This document shows, piece after piece, positions 20,443 to 30,032 of a stretch of 64,000 nucleotides of DNA. The notes beneath the pieces are model-generated. The model saw only the letters and a list, made by a program, of their open reading frames with translations. It was not told the DNA's origin and did not search any database. Numbering within the stretch: position 1 is the first letter of the stretch; each line of letters opens with the position of its first letter. The stretch is from the NCBI RefSeq assembly GCF_000335475.2, contig NZ_ANAH02000075.1:27428-91427 (forward strand). Reading direction: 5' to 3'. The translations under genes and the position numbers were made by a program. Origin of the DNA: Cystobacter fuscus DSM 2262 (GTDB lineage: Bacteria > Myxococcota > Myxococcia > Myxococcales > Myxococcaceae).

Positions 20443-21924
20443 ATGCGGAGTTGGACACGGTTCGCGGGTGCGCTCGTGTGCGTCTGGCTGGCGGGGTGCG
20501 TCGAGTCGAAGACGGAAGAGGGGGGAGCGGAGGTCCCCGACACGACACAGGACTGCATTCCGACGAGCTGTGATTCCGCTGGCGCGAGCTGCGGCCTGCT
20601 CGGGGATGGATGTGGTGGAACGCTGAACTGTGGAACCTGCGCCGCGGGGACGACGTGTGGCGCGTCGGGCGCGGCCAATGTCTGTGGGGCGGGCTCGTGC
20701 ACGCCCAAGACGTGTGCCGAGCTCGACGCGCACTGCGGACAGGTGAGTGACGGCTGTGCCGCGGTGCTCGACTGTGGCCGGTGCGCGGCCGGGCAGAGCT
20801 GTGGCGCTTCCGCCGCGAACCAATGCGCCACGCCGCCGCCCGCCTGGGGAACGATCAGCTGGGTGGGGTTGGGCGGTCCGCTCGCCTACCGCTCCGTGAC
20901 GGCCAACCCGGGGGGCACGCGCATCTTCATCGGCACGGCGAGCGGCGGCGAGGACCGGTTGCAGGCGCTCACCGCCGACAACACCCCGGTCTGGTTCCAG
21001 CCGTCGGAGATCGAGATCACCCAGCTGCGCATGTCCCCGGATGGCCTCGGTGTCTTCGCGACGGGCTATCCCGTGCGGGGCATGCCCCGGCCCGAGCTGA
21101 CCTACCGCTACAGCCTCAATGGCGCGAATGTCAGCCTGCTCGGCAATTCCATCAGCGATGACTGCGGGCTCAAGGCCGCGGGGACGAACAGTGGCCAGGT
21201 GGCACTGCTCTCGACCTGTGCCTTCTACACGACGCTCCGGCTTCGCCCGAGCGCGACGTGGGAGTTCGAGCCCGAGGACACCTTCCGGATGTGGCGGGTA
21301 GCCGTCGATGGCCAGGGCAACATCCTCGTGGCCGGCTACACCACCGGGCCCACGGCGCTCGGGGACAAGCACTTCGGGGCGCAGGGCCAGCGGGGCCTGT
21401 TGGTGGTGAAGTTCAACCCCCAGGGCGGCGTGGTGTGGGCGCACGAGCTGATTCCCGAGGGCGGCGAGGCCCTGCCCAGCGCGATCGCCGTCTCGTCGCT
21501 CGGCACGGTGGTCGTGGCCGGCACCTTCCAGGGCATCGCCCACTGGGCGTCCAAGGATTACGACAGCGCCAACGGCGCCACCTTCCTCCTGACGCTTGAG
21601 GCCAACGGGGCCTCGCGCTGGCTGCGCCAGTCCCGGGTGGCCGACGCGGTGATGGCGCTCGATCCCTCCGGACGCGCCTTCCTCGCGGGGCGGGCGGCGG
21701 ACTGCGCGGGCGGCATCCGCATCGAGGAGATCAACCTCGCGGGCGACCCGCTCGGCACCAAGCGCCTGGGCTGTGGGGGCAACCTGGCGGCGAGGGACGC
21801 CGCGGCGCTCGGGCACGACCTGGTGCTCCTGGGCGCCTATTCCGGCGCGAACGACTTCGGCAATGGGACGCGCACGGACGCGGACGGCTCCGGGACCTTC
21901 CTGCTCCGGATGTCCGCGCCGTAG
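20443..21924 (+). CDS. Cys-rich, beta-propeller-like lipoprotein
   Basis: A 493-residue lipoprotein (signal peptide ending LAGC near residue 17). Residues about 30-130 contain repeated Cys motifs of the myxobacterial type ([34 protein letters not shown]). The rest looks like a beta propeller, with recurring sequences such as [38 protein letters not shown] and [10 protein letters not shown]. Proteins of this layout are abundant on myxobacterial surfaces and have no assigned function. The ATG at 20443 follows AAGGGAGGGG, a strong ribosome binding site. The sequence just upstream is R-element debris, so the promoter may have been rebuilt there. Confidence 0.75.
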   Translation: MRSWTRFAGALVCVWLAGCVESKTEEGGAEVPDTTQDCIPTSCDSAGASCGLLGDGCGGTLNCGTCAAGTTCGASGAANVCGAGSCTPKTCAELDAHCGQVSDGCAAVLDCGRCAAGQSCGASAANQCATPPPAWGTISWVGLGGPLAYRSVTANPGGTRIFIGTASGGEDRLQALTADNTPVWFQPSEIEITQLRMSPDGLGVFATGYPVRGMPRPELTYRYSLNGANVSLLGNSISDDCGLKAAGTNSGQVALLSTCAFYTTLRLRPSATWEFEPEDTFRMWRVAVDGQGNILVAGYTTGPTALGDKHFGAQGQRGLLVVKFNPQGGVVWAHELIPEGGEALPSAIAVSSLGTVVVAGTFQGIAHWASKDYDSANGATFLLTLEANGASRWLRQSRVADAVMALDPSGRAFLAGRAADCAGGIRIEEINLAGDPLGTKRLGCGGNLAARDAAALGHDLVLLGAYSGANDFGNGTRTDADGSGTFLLRMSAP

Positions 21925-21944
21925 GCCCCAAGGCTCGGGCGGCC

Positions 21945-22147
21945 GGGGACGAGCGCTCCCCGAGCCGCTGGCCCACGCGGTGCCGGCGCGACCTGGTGAG
22001 CACCTGGTGGAGGTAGCGCCCCGGTGTGGCTCTCCTTCACCTGGGCCACGTCCTCGGGGGTGCCCACGGCGAGCAACTGGCCGCCGACCGCGCCGCCCTC
22101 GGGTCCCATGTCGATGACCCAGTCCGCGCTCTTGATGACGTCCAGGT
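21945..22147 (-). pseudogene. uvrA: uvrA C-terminal fragment
   Basis: The minus strand reads [19 protein letters not shown], then [15 protein letters not shown], the unmistakable end of the UvrA excinuclease ATPase. After HTG the frame is lost by one extra G in a GGGG run; correcting it gives the usual RYLHQVL end. Everything upstream of residue Asn of NLDVIK is absent. It is a relic of a second uvrA-like gene, not of a functional repair gene. Confidence 0.75.
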
Positions 22148-22167
22148 TGCGCTGGGGCTCTTGACGG

Positions 22168-22240
22168 CCCCTGCCGCGCTCCCAGAAGGGGCGCGGCAGG
22201 GGTGCTCTTGGCTGGGGCGGCTGGAGCCTCTACCCCACTC
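22168..22240 (+). repeat. R-element fragment with a perfect hairpin
   Basis: From about 22184 the sequence follows the middle of the R-element (GCGCGGCAGGGG, then GGCTGG..GCGGCTGGAGCCTC). Directly before it is an inverted copy of the first 12 bases, so CCCCTGCCGCGC (22168-22179) and GCGCGGCAGGGG (22191-22202) form a perfect 12-bp hairpin. It may mark the join of two element pieces. It also lies just past the stop of the subtilisin gene and could act as its terminator. Confidence 0.5.
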
Positions 22241-22265
22241 CCCCCCGCCATTCATTGCTCACGAA

Positions 22266-23888
22266 CTACCGGCAGGTGGTGTAGCTCGCCCACAGCGGCG
22301 AGCCGCTGGCGCTGTACACCACGAGGTTGCAATCCTGCTGCATCCACAGGGTGGCGCCCGCATTGTTCCCGGTGGTCGTATTCCAGAGCGCACTCATCGA
22401 GCTCGGATACAGCACGAGGTTTCCATCCGTCTGCATGACGAAGGTCGAGGTGACCTTGCCCCAGGTGCCCGTGTTCCAGAGCGCACCCTTCTGGTCGTAG
22501 AGCACCACGTTCCCGTCGGTCTGGTGGGCGAGCCAGAGCTTGCCGTCGCAAGACCAGAGCGTCTGTCCGGGCGCGAGCGCCTGGCCACTGCTCAGAGTCC
22601 CACAAGCGGGAGGCGGATTGCTGTAGAGCAGGCGGGTGGTGGAACCGCTGCCCGCGTTGCTCACCTTGTTGTCCGGGGAGTTGATGACAATCGCCGCGGC
22701 CACCGTGGCGGGAGAAGCGCCCGGGTTGCTCTGGAGGTACAGCGCCGCCGCGCCGGCCACGTGCGGGGAGGCCATGGACGTGCCGGTCTCCGGCCGGGAG
22801 GTGCCGTTGAGAGCGGCGGAGACGATGTTGACCCCCGGAGCGAAGACGTCCAGGCAGGGGCCAAAGTTGGAGCCCTGATAAACCTGCGAGTTCCCGAGGA
22901 ACCTGGAGTCCGTGCTGTCGACGGAGCCAACGGTGATGGCATCGGCGACACGCGCGGGCGAAATGTAGCACGCGTCAATGGTTGGGGAATTGTTGCCCGC
23001 GGCGACGACGATGGTGACACCCGCGGCGATGGTATTGCGCACCGCGGCGTCCAATGCGTCGTTGGTGGTGCCTCCCAGGCTCATGTTGGCCACCGCGGGC
23101 TTGACGTGATTGGCCGCCACCCAATCCAGGCCCGAGATGATGCCCGAGAGGGAGCCGCTTGCATTGCAGCCGAGGACGCGCACGGAGTGGAGCCGGACGC
23201 CCTTGGCCACGCCCCAGGTGGTGCCGCCCACCGTGCCGGCCACGTGCGTGCCGTGTCCATTGCAGTCAGTGGCTCCATAGCCATCGTTGATCGCGGTGAA
23301 GTCCCCCGAGGCCCGGCCACCGAAGTCCGGGTGGCTCGTCATGATGCCCGAGTCGATGATGTACGCATGCACCCCGGCGCCGGTGCCGTTGTAGCTATAG
23401 CTGCCGTTCAACGGCAGCTTGAGCTGATCGATGCGGTCCAGGCCCCACGTCGCATTGGACTGGGTTGCCATGGCGTGAACCTCGCCATCCTCCACCACGA
23501 AGTCCACTTCGGGCCTGGCCGCGAGTGCGCGCGCCGCCGCCTCGTTGGCCTGCACCGTGAAGCCGCGCAGCGCGTGGGAGTACGTCTGGAGGACGGTGGC
23601 GCCACGCTGGAGGGCGAGCGCCTGGGCGACCTCGGGAACCCTGGAGGCACCGAGGGTGGCGGCCTTCAGCACGACGATGTATTGCCCGGGGATGGCATCG
23701 GCGGATTTGCGGAACTTGCCCCCGGGAGTGGAGGCCGCGTCAAGCGCGGACTCCTGCGTGCCGGTCTTCAGGGCGAGGTCTGCCGTCTGTCCCAGGTCCC
23801 CGGTGGCGTCGAGGGACGGGCTCCCGCATGCGGGCAGGAGGGTGAGGCCACCGATGAACATCAGGTTCTTCCAAGCGGGTTTATGCAA
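22266..23888 (-). CDS. Secreted subtilisin-like (S8) protease with C-terminal bulb-type lectin domain
   Basis: A 540-residue lipoprotein-type exported protease. The signal peptide MHKPAWKNLMFIGGL ends LPAC (Cys21). An inhibitor I9 propeptide spans about residues 65-140 (PGQYIVVLK; RPEVDFVVEDGEV). The S8 catalytic triad is Asp179 (YIIDSG), His212 (GHGTHVAG) and Ser371 (GTSMASPHVAG), with Asn299 (AAGNN) as oxyanion residue. Residues about 430-540 are a bulb lectin domain (QTDGNVVLYD, QTDGNLVLY, QQDCNLVVYS), probably for binding carbohydrate on prey or matrix. The start is TTG at 23888, six bases after TGGAGAA. Likely a predatory or nutritional exoenzyme. Confidence 0.88.
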   Translation of the reverse strand: MHKPAWKNLMFIGGLTLLPACGSPSLDATGDLGQTADLALKTGTQESALDAASTPGGKFRKSADAIPGQYIVVLKAATLGASRVPEVAQALALQRGATVLQTYSHALRGFTVQANEAAARALAARPEVDFVVEDGEVHAMATQSNATWGLDRIDQLKLPLNGSYSYNGTGAGVHAYIIDSGIMTSHPDFGGRASGDFTAINDGYGATDCNGHGTHVAGTVGGTTWGVAKGVRLHSVRVLGCNASGSLSGIISGLDWVAANHVKPAVANMSLGGTTNDALDAAVRNTIAAGVTIVVAAGNNSPTIDACYISPARVADAITVGSVDSTDSRFLGNSQVYQGSNFGPCLDVFAPGVNIVSAALNGTSRPETGTSMASPHVAGAAALYLQSNPGASPATVAAAIVINSPDNKVSNAGSGSTTRLLYSNPPPACGTLSSGQALAPGQTLWSCDGKLWLAHQTDGNVVLYDQKGALWNTGTWGKVTSTFVMQTDGNLVLYPSSMSALWNTTTGNNAGATLWMQQDCNLVVYSASGSPLWASYTTCR

Positions 23889-23949
23889 GGCGGTTCTCCA
23901 GTAGGACGTGTACCCCTCTTTCGTGGGGGAGCGGTCGTATGGCTCCCAC

Positions 23950-24436
23950 GGAGCAGAGGGTGAGGGACGCGGACGGGAAGCCCATGAGCCGCACGCCGGG
24001 CCGGCGCAGAAGCTTTTCATCTCCAGCAGACACACGCCAGCCCAGCCCAGCCGCCTTCCCAGGAGGGGCGCGGCAGGGGCATCAGGTCTCTTCGCTGGCT
24101 GTGGCGGCTTGAGCCTCAACACCCTGCGCCCTGGGGTGGCGCTCGCGCCGGGGTCAGGCTCGCACCTGCCGCGGGCAGTCCCAGGTGCTCCCAAATCGCG
24201 CGCACCCCTCTGGCTTGCTTCACGGCCCGCCAGCACCCGCCGCCTGCCTCCACACCTGACGCAGGTGAAGCCCGTCCACCGCGAATGTCCTGCGCGGCAG
24301 CCCCGCGAAAGTCTCCTGGCGGCGTCCTCTCCTTCCTCCGCTCCTGCCTCGCCCCTGCCTCAGGCGCCACGCTCGCCGCCTCTGCTCCTCCCTGGGGGCG
24401 CGTCACGCTCCTCTCCTCCGCTCCTGCTTGGGGGAA
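23950..24436 (+). repeat. R-element, near-complete copy
   Basis: Runs from GGAGCAGAGGG, shortly inside the usual left end, to TGCTTGGGGGA at 24435. The minus strand encodes degraded IS91-like transposase C-terminus and its 3' tail. The right part carries an internal duplication of the end motif, shared with the copy at 25731-26175, so the two are sister copies. Confidence 0.85.
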
Positions 24437-24543
24437 CCTCTGGCGGGGATGAGCGAGCCATGAAAGCACACCTCTCGTGGCCTGGCATACCTGCCAGCGG
24501 CGAGTCAGGCCTTCGGTCGAGGTGGATGAGGACCATGTTCGCC

Positions 24544-25494
24544 TCAATGGGAGAGCGGCCAAGCCTCCGCTTTGAACCACTCGGGATGATGAAGGGTGAC
24601 ATCCCCGCGGGAGCCAGGCGCGCCTTGGAGCTCGTGCCCAGGGAGCAGGGTGACTTCAGGCCGAGCCACCAGCAGTGCACGAACTTGATTGCGCACGTCA
24701 GCCGCGCGCTGGGAGTCCACCGCGACACGCTCCACGTCGTCAGAATGCAGCCATTCTCGGTGAACAACGGCATCGCCGGTGAGGAGCACCGGCCCCCCCG
24801 GTAGGGCGAGGAGAGCCATGACGTCCTCCCGCGCATGGCCACCGCCACGCAGCAGCACGACGCTGCCATCTCCGAACAAGTCGAGCGAGGCATCGAAAGG
24901 CGGGAGGGCGCGCGTGTCGTGGAAGTCCACTTCGCGCCAACGAGGCGCCGACAGGCCCAGCACCTTGCCGGCCGTTCCCAGCCCACCGATGAAGGTCGCG
25001 CCCTCGAAGGACGCGGCGGCGCCAATGTGATCGTCGTGCAGGTGCGAGATGATGACCCATCGGGCGCGGGCTGGCTCCAGTCCGGCCTCTCGCATCTGTG
25101 CGTCGAGCGTCCTTCCCTCGCGTCCGCGGCTCTCGAAGAGCCAGCGCATCGGCACAGGCAGAGCGGACTCGCCCTCTCGGGCGACGGACGTGGAGAGCCC
25201 GCAGTCGAACACAATGAGCCCTTCTCGCGGATGTTCGATCACGAAGGCAGGAGCCGGCCGCCATGGGCGGTGCTCACCGACCAGGAGCGCCGACATGCGG
25301 TTCATTCCCGTGTTGAAGACGTGGAGCCGAAAACCGGCCACCGCCGCGGGCATCGGATAGGGACCGGGAGGCGGCTGGGCCCCACTCACGATAACGGGAC
25401 GGTAAGGGAGCAGGACGGCTCCGAGCGTGACGAGCGCACCCGCACTCAGCAGGCCCAGCGCCACGAGACGGCGACGTCGAAGACTCAAGGGCAT
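24544..25494 (-). CDS. MBL-fold hydrolase, N-acyl-homoserine-lactonase-like
   Basis: A 316-residue metallo-beta-lactamase-fold protein with an N-terminal membrane anchor or signal (LVALGLLSAGALVTLGAVLL). The metal motif is SHLHDDHIG (His151, His153, Asp155, His156), with further ligands in RGGGHAREDV, LLTGDAVVH and LLPGHELQG. The layout fits the AHL-lactonase/quorum-quenching branch of MBL enzymes, although lactonase activity on AHLs is only an inference. An exported enzyme of this kind could interfere with the signals of competing bacteria. The gene is flanked on both sides by R-element copies (24436 and 25731). Confidence 0.8.
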   Translation of the reverse strand: MPLSLRRRRLVALGLLSAGALVTLGAVLLPYRPVIVSGAQPPPGPYPMPAAVAGFRLHVFNTGMNRMSALLVGEHRPWRPAPAFVIEHPREGLIVFDCGLSTSVAREGESALPVPMRWLFESRGREGRTLDAQMREAGLEPARARWVIISHLHDDHIGAAASFEGATFIGGLGTAGKVLGLSAPRWREVDFHDTRALPPFDASLDLFGDGSVVLLRGGGHAREDVMALLALPGGPVLLTGDAVVHREWLHSDDVERVAVDSQRAADVRNQVRALLVARPEVTLLPGHELQGAPGSRGDVTLHHPEWFKAEAWPLSH

Positions 25495-25663
25495 GGCCTC
25501 ACAGTGCGGGAGATTGACATGGAAGTGCTCCGGGTGAAACGGGCCAGCTGGGCGTGCGCTCCTTCTGAGGTATATCCCTGCTCCCAGAACAGGACCACTC
25601 CGTGGTTACGCCTGGGAGACGGGCCGCATGTTGCTTCAGTGTGAGCAGGTGCCGGTGGCTCCC

Positions 25664-25730
25664 CCGAGGAAGGGTGTCAGACGATTCGTAGGAGACGAGG
25701 TGTCGGATCGAGTCCTTTGACACCTTCCCC
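25664..25730. repeat. 67-bp inverted-terminal small repeat
   Basis: Ends are GGAAGGGTGTCA and, inverted, GGGAAGGTGTCA. It is identical to the copy at 40188-40255, and an inverted, longer relative is at 52947-53038. It directly abuts an R-element at the point GAGCC/GCACG. Probably a miniature mobile element. Confidence 0.7.
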
Positions 25731-26175
25731 GCACGCCGGGCCGGCGCAGAAGCCTTTCATCTCCAGCAGACACACGCCAGCCCAGCCCAGCCGCCTTCCC
25801 AGGAGGGGCGCGGCAGGGGCATCAGGTCTCTTGGCTGGCTGTGGCGGCTTGAGCCTCAACACCCTGCGTCCTGGGGTGGCGCTCGCGCCGGGGTCAGGCT
25901 CGCACCTGCCGCGGGCAGTCCCAGGTGCTCCAGAATCGCTCTCACCCCTGCTGCTCCCTTCACGTCCGCCAGCACCCGCCGCCTGCCTCCACACCTGACG
26001 CAGGTGAAGCCCGTCCACCGCGAATGTCCTGCGCGGCAGCCCCGCGAAAGTCTCCTGGCGGCGTCCTCTCCTTCCTCCGCTCCTGCCTCGCCCCTGCCTC
26101 AGGCACCACGCTCGCCTCCTCTGCTCCTCCCTGGGGGCGCGTCACGCTCCTCTCCTCCGCTCCTGCTTGGGGGAG
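25731..26175 (+). repeat. R-element, missing its left third
   Basis: Begins GCACGCCGGGCCGGCGC, immediately after the 67-bp small repeat, and ends at TGCTTGGGGGAG. Very similar to the copy at 23950-24436, with the same internal duplication. Together they form a direct repeat around the lactonase-like gene. Confidence 0.85.
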
Positions 26176-26376
26176 ATCCTCGATGGCGCGCACCTGCTCG
26201 GGGTCCGTCACCGTCACGCTCGGGTTGGGACGGCCCGAGTACATGAGGAACGTCACGCGCAGGGCCTTCTGCGATTGCTCGGCCTGGACGTCCGACGCGA
26301 AGACACTCGTGGAACCGCCGAACCCGAGGCTCAGAACACCGCACAGGAAGGCCGCTTTGAATGAATGGCGAGACAT
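26175..26376 (-). pseudogene. 5' fragment of a secreted-protein gene cut by an R-element
   Basis: ATG at 26376, signal peptide MSRHSFKAAFLCGVLSL.., cleavage near VFASD, then LRVTFLMYSGRPNPSVTVTD and VRAIEDL. At 26175 the coding sense stops where the R-element right end begins, so only about 67 residues of the original protein remain. The product is unknown. The gene upstream is also broken. Confidence 0.6.
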
Positions 26377-26403
26377 GTATTTTTCTCCCGGGTACTGGAT
26401 GAC

Positions 26404-27075
26404 CTACTGGATGTTCTCGTGGCCGTGGCCTTCGGCGATGTCCGACCAGATCATGAAGAAGCCGCAGAACTGCGTATAGAGTCCCCGATTCGCGGTCCGC
26501 GGATCGGTAATCACATTGCCCGAGTTGTCGAGGTTCGTCGCGGGAGAGCCACCGGGCTTGTGGCTCCACGTGCCATTCTCGCCGAGCCGATACCAGTGAT
26601 AGTCAAGCCCCGGCGCGACCACCAGGGCGGCGCCGCTCTTGAAGTTCAGGAGGGTGCTCGGGTCCGGGCTGCGCGAATGTGTTGGTGGCCTTGTTGTTGG
26701 TGTAGTTGTAGCAGTTGTTGCTGCCCTGCCGGTCGTTTCCATTCCAGTAGCTCGGCTCGAAGCTGAGCCGGCCCGGGTTCAGGACGTTCCACACCTCCCA
26801 CTTGGACAGTGCGCGGTTGTAGACGAGGACCTCGTCGAGGCGGTCATTGAACCGGTAGTAGCCGCGGTTGTCGATGATGGTCTTATGGACCGGGTCGTGT
26901 CCGTCATCCGGATCCACTCCGACAGCGTGAAGCATCCCGTGCCAAAGTTCAGCGACGAGGAGTTGTTCACGCGGATGTACTTGTCTCCAGACAGGTCCAT
27001 TCCCGAGGAACTCCAACCGTAGGACGAGGCCCGACCGCCGTAGACGTTCCCCGTCTGCCCCAGTCCACTCGTGCC
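26404..27075 (-). pseudogene. LamG-type secreted protein gene with frameshifts and a deletion
   Basis: Several minus-strand frames together encode a laminin-G-like domain (VYGGRASSYGWSSSGMDLSG, INNSSSL-type segment, then YYRFNDRLDEVLVYNRAL) followed by a Cys-containing domain (GSNNCYNYTNNKATNTFAQPG; then LVVAPGLDYHWYRLGENGTW, SGNVITDPRTANRGLYTQFC). The frame changes at about 26920-26940 and again near 26660, and the region between AQPG and the final part is shorter than in relatives. The product would be an exported carbohydrate-binding protein; the gene is inactive. Confidence 0.6.
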
Positions 27076-27079
27076 GACG

Positions 27080-27285
27080 CCCACGCCCGCTGTGGCGTCC
27101 TCTCCGATGGCTGTGGCGGCTCCCTCGACTGTGGCACCTGCCCCGCCTGCCAGCCCGAGGAGATGAATCGCTGCGGCGTCTGCATCCCCAGGTCCGAGGG
27201 CCGCTGCCCCGACAACGTCCACTGTCCCGCCGCCGCGAGCCCCCAGGGCCTCATCGCCGCTCCCCGGCGTCCTCCTGCCACAACA
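27080..27285 (+). pseudogene. Fragment of a Cys-rich surface protein
   Basis: The plus strand reads ARCGVLSDGCGGSLDCGTC and then NRCGVCIPRSEG, the same Cys-motif family as the lipoprotein at 20443. It has no start and ends in the 3' part of the TetR gene. Only about 60 codons remain. Confidence 0.45.
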
Positions 27286-27838
27286 AGGGCCGGGTGAGCG
27301 CCCACAGCCAGATGGCCATCTCCTCGGGGGTGTGGCGCATGTCCTCCAGCCAGGACTCGAGCACCCCCAGATATGCCGAGGCCAGGAAGCGGCTGCGGAT
27401 GGCGAGCGGCGCACTGCTCACTTCCTGCCGGAAGTGCTTCTCGACGACGGGAGTCATCAGCCGCTCCACATGCCGCCGCAGGTACGTGTCGAAGCGCCCC
27501 GCCCCCGCCCGGCCGAACATGAGCCGGTAGAACTCCGCGTGCGCGGCGGCATGCTCGAACCAACGTACGAGGAGCTCCGGCGGCAGCCCCGGTGCCTTGG
27601 GCCACAGACCCTCGTTCCGCCGCGCCTCCGCGTCCAGCTCGTCCAGCACCTCCCGCATCGTCTGTACGAGCAGCTCCTCCTTGGCGCGATAGTGCAGGTA
27701 GAAGGTGACGCGGTTGACCCCGGCCCGTGTGGTCAGATCCCGCACGGTGATGGCGCCGAAGTCCCTCTCCCTCAGCAGGCCCAGCAGCGCGTCCCGCAGG
27801 ACGCGGCGTGTGCGCCGCACTCGAAGATCGTCTTCCAC
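27251..27838 (-). CDS. TetR/AcrR family regulator, divergent from P450
   Basis: About 195 residues. The helix-turn-helix is RRVLRDALLGLLRERDFGAI, ITVRDLTTRAGVNRVTFYLH, with the usual YxHY/FYLHYRAKEEL transition into the ligand-binding helices. The C-terminal domain is of the TetR_C_7/AcrR type (WFEHAAAHAEFYRLMFG). I prefer the GTG at 27838, which leaves about 100 bp to the P450 start; in-frame GTG at 27916 and TTG at 27934 would leave almost no promoter. It probably represses the adjacent P450 gene. The 3' end overlaps degraded Cys-rich sequence. Confidence 0.8.
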   Translation of the reverse strand: MEDDLRVRRTRRVLRDALLGLLRERDFGAITVRDLTTRAGVNRVTFYLHYRAKEELLVQTMREVLDELDAEARRNEGLWPKAPGLPPELLVRWFEHAAAHAEFYRLMFGRAGAGRFDTYLRRHVERLMTPVVEKHFRQEVSSAPLAIRSRFLASAYLGVLESWLEDMRHTPEEMAIWLWALTRPLLWQEDAGERR

Positions 27839-27941
27839 CCGCCTGGACGACACTGGAGTGCTCCGTGTCGCTTTCGCGACGCCCCGCGCCCCGGTGTCCG
27901 TTGCTCTTTTCCTCACGCCCGCCGATTCAATCAACTACCGC

Positions 27942-29195
27942 GTGTCGGAACAACAGCGTGACTCGACACCGACCCCCCCTCTGCCTGGATGGTGTCCCTT
28001 GCAAGCCGCCCTCATCACCAACCCACGCTTCCTCGTGGAGCCGTTCGCCGAACTCGAGCGGCTGCGCGCCGCTGGCCCCCTGCATCACATCGAGGAGCCC
28101 ACCGGCCTGCGCTTCTGGCTGGTGACGCGCTTCGCCGAGGCCTCCCAGCTCCTCAAGGACCGGCGCATCGTCGTGCACCGCCCCGGCGGTCAACGCATCA
28201 GCGCCGTCACCCTCTCGCCCGACGTCGATCGCATGATCGGCCGCTCGATGCTGGCCTCGGATCCGCCGGATCACTCGCGCCTGCGGAGCCTGGTGTCCAA
28301 GGCGTTCACGCCCCGCTTCGTCGAGGAGCTGCGCCCCCGCATCCAGCGGCTCGTCGACGAGCTGATCGACGCGGCCGAGCCCCGCGGCCGGATGGATCTC
28401 ATCAACGACTTCGCCTTCACCCTGCCCATCGTCGTCATCGCCGACATGATGGGCCTGCCCGCCCAGGACCGCCACCGGGTGCGCTTGTGGTCGGAGGCCA
28501 TCACGGAGTCCATGAGCACCCAGTACGAGGAGAACCCGGCACGGGACGCGAAGGCGCGCGACTTCGTGGACTACATGCGGGCGCTCATCGACGAGAAGCG
28601 CCGCTCGCCCGGTGAGGACCTCGTCAGCAAGCTCACCCAGGCCGAGGAGGGAGGCTCGCGGCTCGACGAGCACGAGTTCCTGTCGATGATTGGCTTGCTC
28701 ATCTTCGCCGGGCACGAGACGACGGCCAACCTCATCGGCAATGGGATGCTCGCCCTGCTCACCCAGCCCGAGGCGCTCGCCCGGCTGCAACGCGAGCCCG
28801 CGCTCATCCCCTCGGCCATCGAGGAGTTCCTGCGCATGTTCGGCCCCGTCACCGTGGCGCCCCGCTTCGCCGCCGAGGACATCGCGGTGGCGGGAGAGAC
28901 GATCCGCCAGGGGGACATGGTGATCATCTCCCTGGCCTCGGCCGACCGGGACGAGCGGCAGTTCTCCCACGCCCAGACGCTCGACGTGACGCGCGAGAGC
29001 GCCCGGCACCTGGCCTTCGGACAGGGCATCCACTTCTGCCTGGGCGCGCAGCTGGCCCGCATCGAGGCCGATGTGGCCTTCACCACCCTGCTGCGGCGGC
29101 TGCCCGGACTGCGCCTGGACGCCCCGCTCGAGGCCGTGCAGTGGCGGGCCAACATGATCCTCCGGGGCCTGCAACGGCTCCCCGTCGCCTTCTGA
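27942..29195 (+). CDS. Cytochrome P450 (first)
   Basis: A 417-residue soluble bacterial P450. Landmarks: WLVTRFAEASQLLKD, DPPDHSRLRSLVSKAFTP (C-helix region), the I-helix oxygen-activation motif FAGHETTANL, the K-helix ExxR in IEEFLRMF, and the heme loop FGQGIHFCLG with the thiolate Cys. This layout resembles the CYP107/CYP109-like group that hydroxylates macrolides, terpenoids or fatty acids. The substrate is unknown and electron partners are not in the window. The start is GTG at 27942 without an obvious Shine-Dalgarno sequence. Divergent from a TetR gene and followed by a hairpin at 29208-29229. Confidence 0.88.
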   Translation: MSEQQRDSTPTPPLPGWCPLQAALITNPRFLVEPFAELERLRAAGPLHHIEEPTGLRFWLVTRFAEASQLLKDRRIVVHRPGGQRISAVTLSPDVDRMIGRSMLASDPPDHSRLRSLVSKAFTPRFVEELRPRIQRLVDELIDAAEPRGRMDLINDFAFTLPIVVIADMMGLPAQDRHRVRLWSEAITESMSTQYEENPARDAKARDFVDYMRALIDEKRRSPGEDLVSKLTQAEEGGSRLDEHEFLSMIGLLIFAGHETTANLIGNGMLALLTQPEALARLQREPALIPSAIEEFLRMFGPVTVAPRFAAEDIAVAGETIRQGDMVIISLASADRDERQFSHAQTLDVTRESARHLAFGQGIHFCLGAQLARIEADVAFTTLLRRLPGLRLDAPLEAVQWRANMILRGLQRLPVAF

Positions 29196-29207
29196 CCGGT
29201 GACACTC

Positions 29208-29229
29208 CGGCCTCCCACACGGGAGGCCG
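29208..29229 (+). terminator. Strong hairpin after the first P450
   Basis: Perfect 9-bp stem CGGCCTCCC-ACAC-GGGAGGCCG, 12 nt after the stop codon. There is no T-run, but position and stability suggest a transcription end. Confidence 0.6.
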
Positions 29230-29265
29230 TATGTCCTCGGACAAACGCGCCGTGGGGTTGAACCC

Positions 29266-29280
29266 CTGACCGTCCGTCAG
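29266..29280. promoter_or_regulatory. Possible TetR operator
   Basis: CTGACCGTCCGTCAG has 5-bp inverted arms (CTGAC/GTCAG), about 60 bp upstream of the TetR gene at 29341. It resembles TetR boxes in length and position. Weak evidence. Confidence 0.35.
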
Positions 29281-29340
29281 AGGGACGACGGGTGACCCTG
29301 GAGGCTTGCGCCGACGTCTGGATGAAGATATCCTCACCGA

Positions 29341-29985
29341 ATGAAGAATCGCTCACCGCGAGTGCCGAGGAAGAGGATGCTCCGAGAGCGCCTGCGCGAG
29401 GAGACGGAACAGACCCTCCTCGAGGCGGCCGAGCAGGTCTTCGCCGAGCAGGGCGTGCTCGGCACGCGCATCGAGGACATCGCGAAGCGCGCGGGCGTGG
29501 CCGTGGGCACGCTCTACAACTACTTCGAGGATCGCGAGGGGCTGCTCGCCGCGCTCATGACCCGCCGGCGCACGGAGCTGGTGAAGCTCCTCGACGAGGT
29601 GAGCGAGGTGAGCCGGGGCAAACCCTGGCTCGGGGAGTTCGAGTACTTCCTGCGCGCCACGCTCTCGCACCTGGAGCAGCACCGGCGCTTCTTCGCCATC
29701 CTGGTCCAGGGCGAGTTGGGCACCCTGCCCCACACCGGCACGGCGGAGGAGCCGGGCGGCTCGGGCTTCGATGACGTGTATGCCTGCGCGAAGCGGCTCG
29801 TCCAGCGCGGCGTGGCCGAGGGCCAGCTCAAGCCCGCCTTCGCGGCGCTCTACCCGGGGCTGCTGCTCGGCATGCTGCGCGCCGCCATCGTCCAGGAGCG
29901 CTACATGGACACGCCCGCGCCGCTGCTCGGGCTGGTGGAACCCTTTCGCGACTTCTTCCTGACGGGGGCGGGGAAGGAGCGCTGA
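29341..29985 (+). CDS. TetR/AcrR family regulator, upstream of the second P450
   Basis: A 214-residue TetR protein with a basic N-terminal arm (MKNRSPRVPRKRMLRERLRE), helix-turn-helix (FAEQGVLGTRIEDIAKRAGV, then VGTLYNYFEDREGL) and an all-alpha ligand domain. The second P450 starts 47 nt after its stop on the same strand, so they are likely one transcription unit controlled by this protein. The inducer would be a small hydrophobic molecule. The ATG at 29341 is the first start after a possible operator at 29266-29280. Confidence 0.87.
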   Translation: MKNRSPRVPRKRMLRERLREETEQTLLEAAEQVFAEQGVLGTRIEDIAKRAGVAVGTLYNYFEDREGLLAALMTRRRTELVKLLDEVSEVSRGKPWLGEFEYFLRATLSHLEQHRRFFAILVQGELGTLPHTGTAEEPGGSGFDDVYACAKRLVQRGVAEGQLKPAFAALYPGLLLGMLRAAIVQERYMDTPAPLLGLVEPFRDFFLTGAGKER

Positions 29986-30032
29986 GCCGTGCATTCACTG
30001 CCGCCCTTGATGTGATTTGGGAGAGTCTTTCA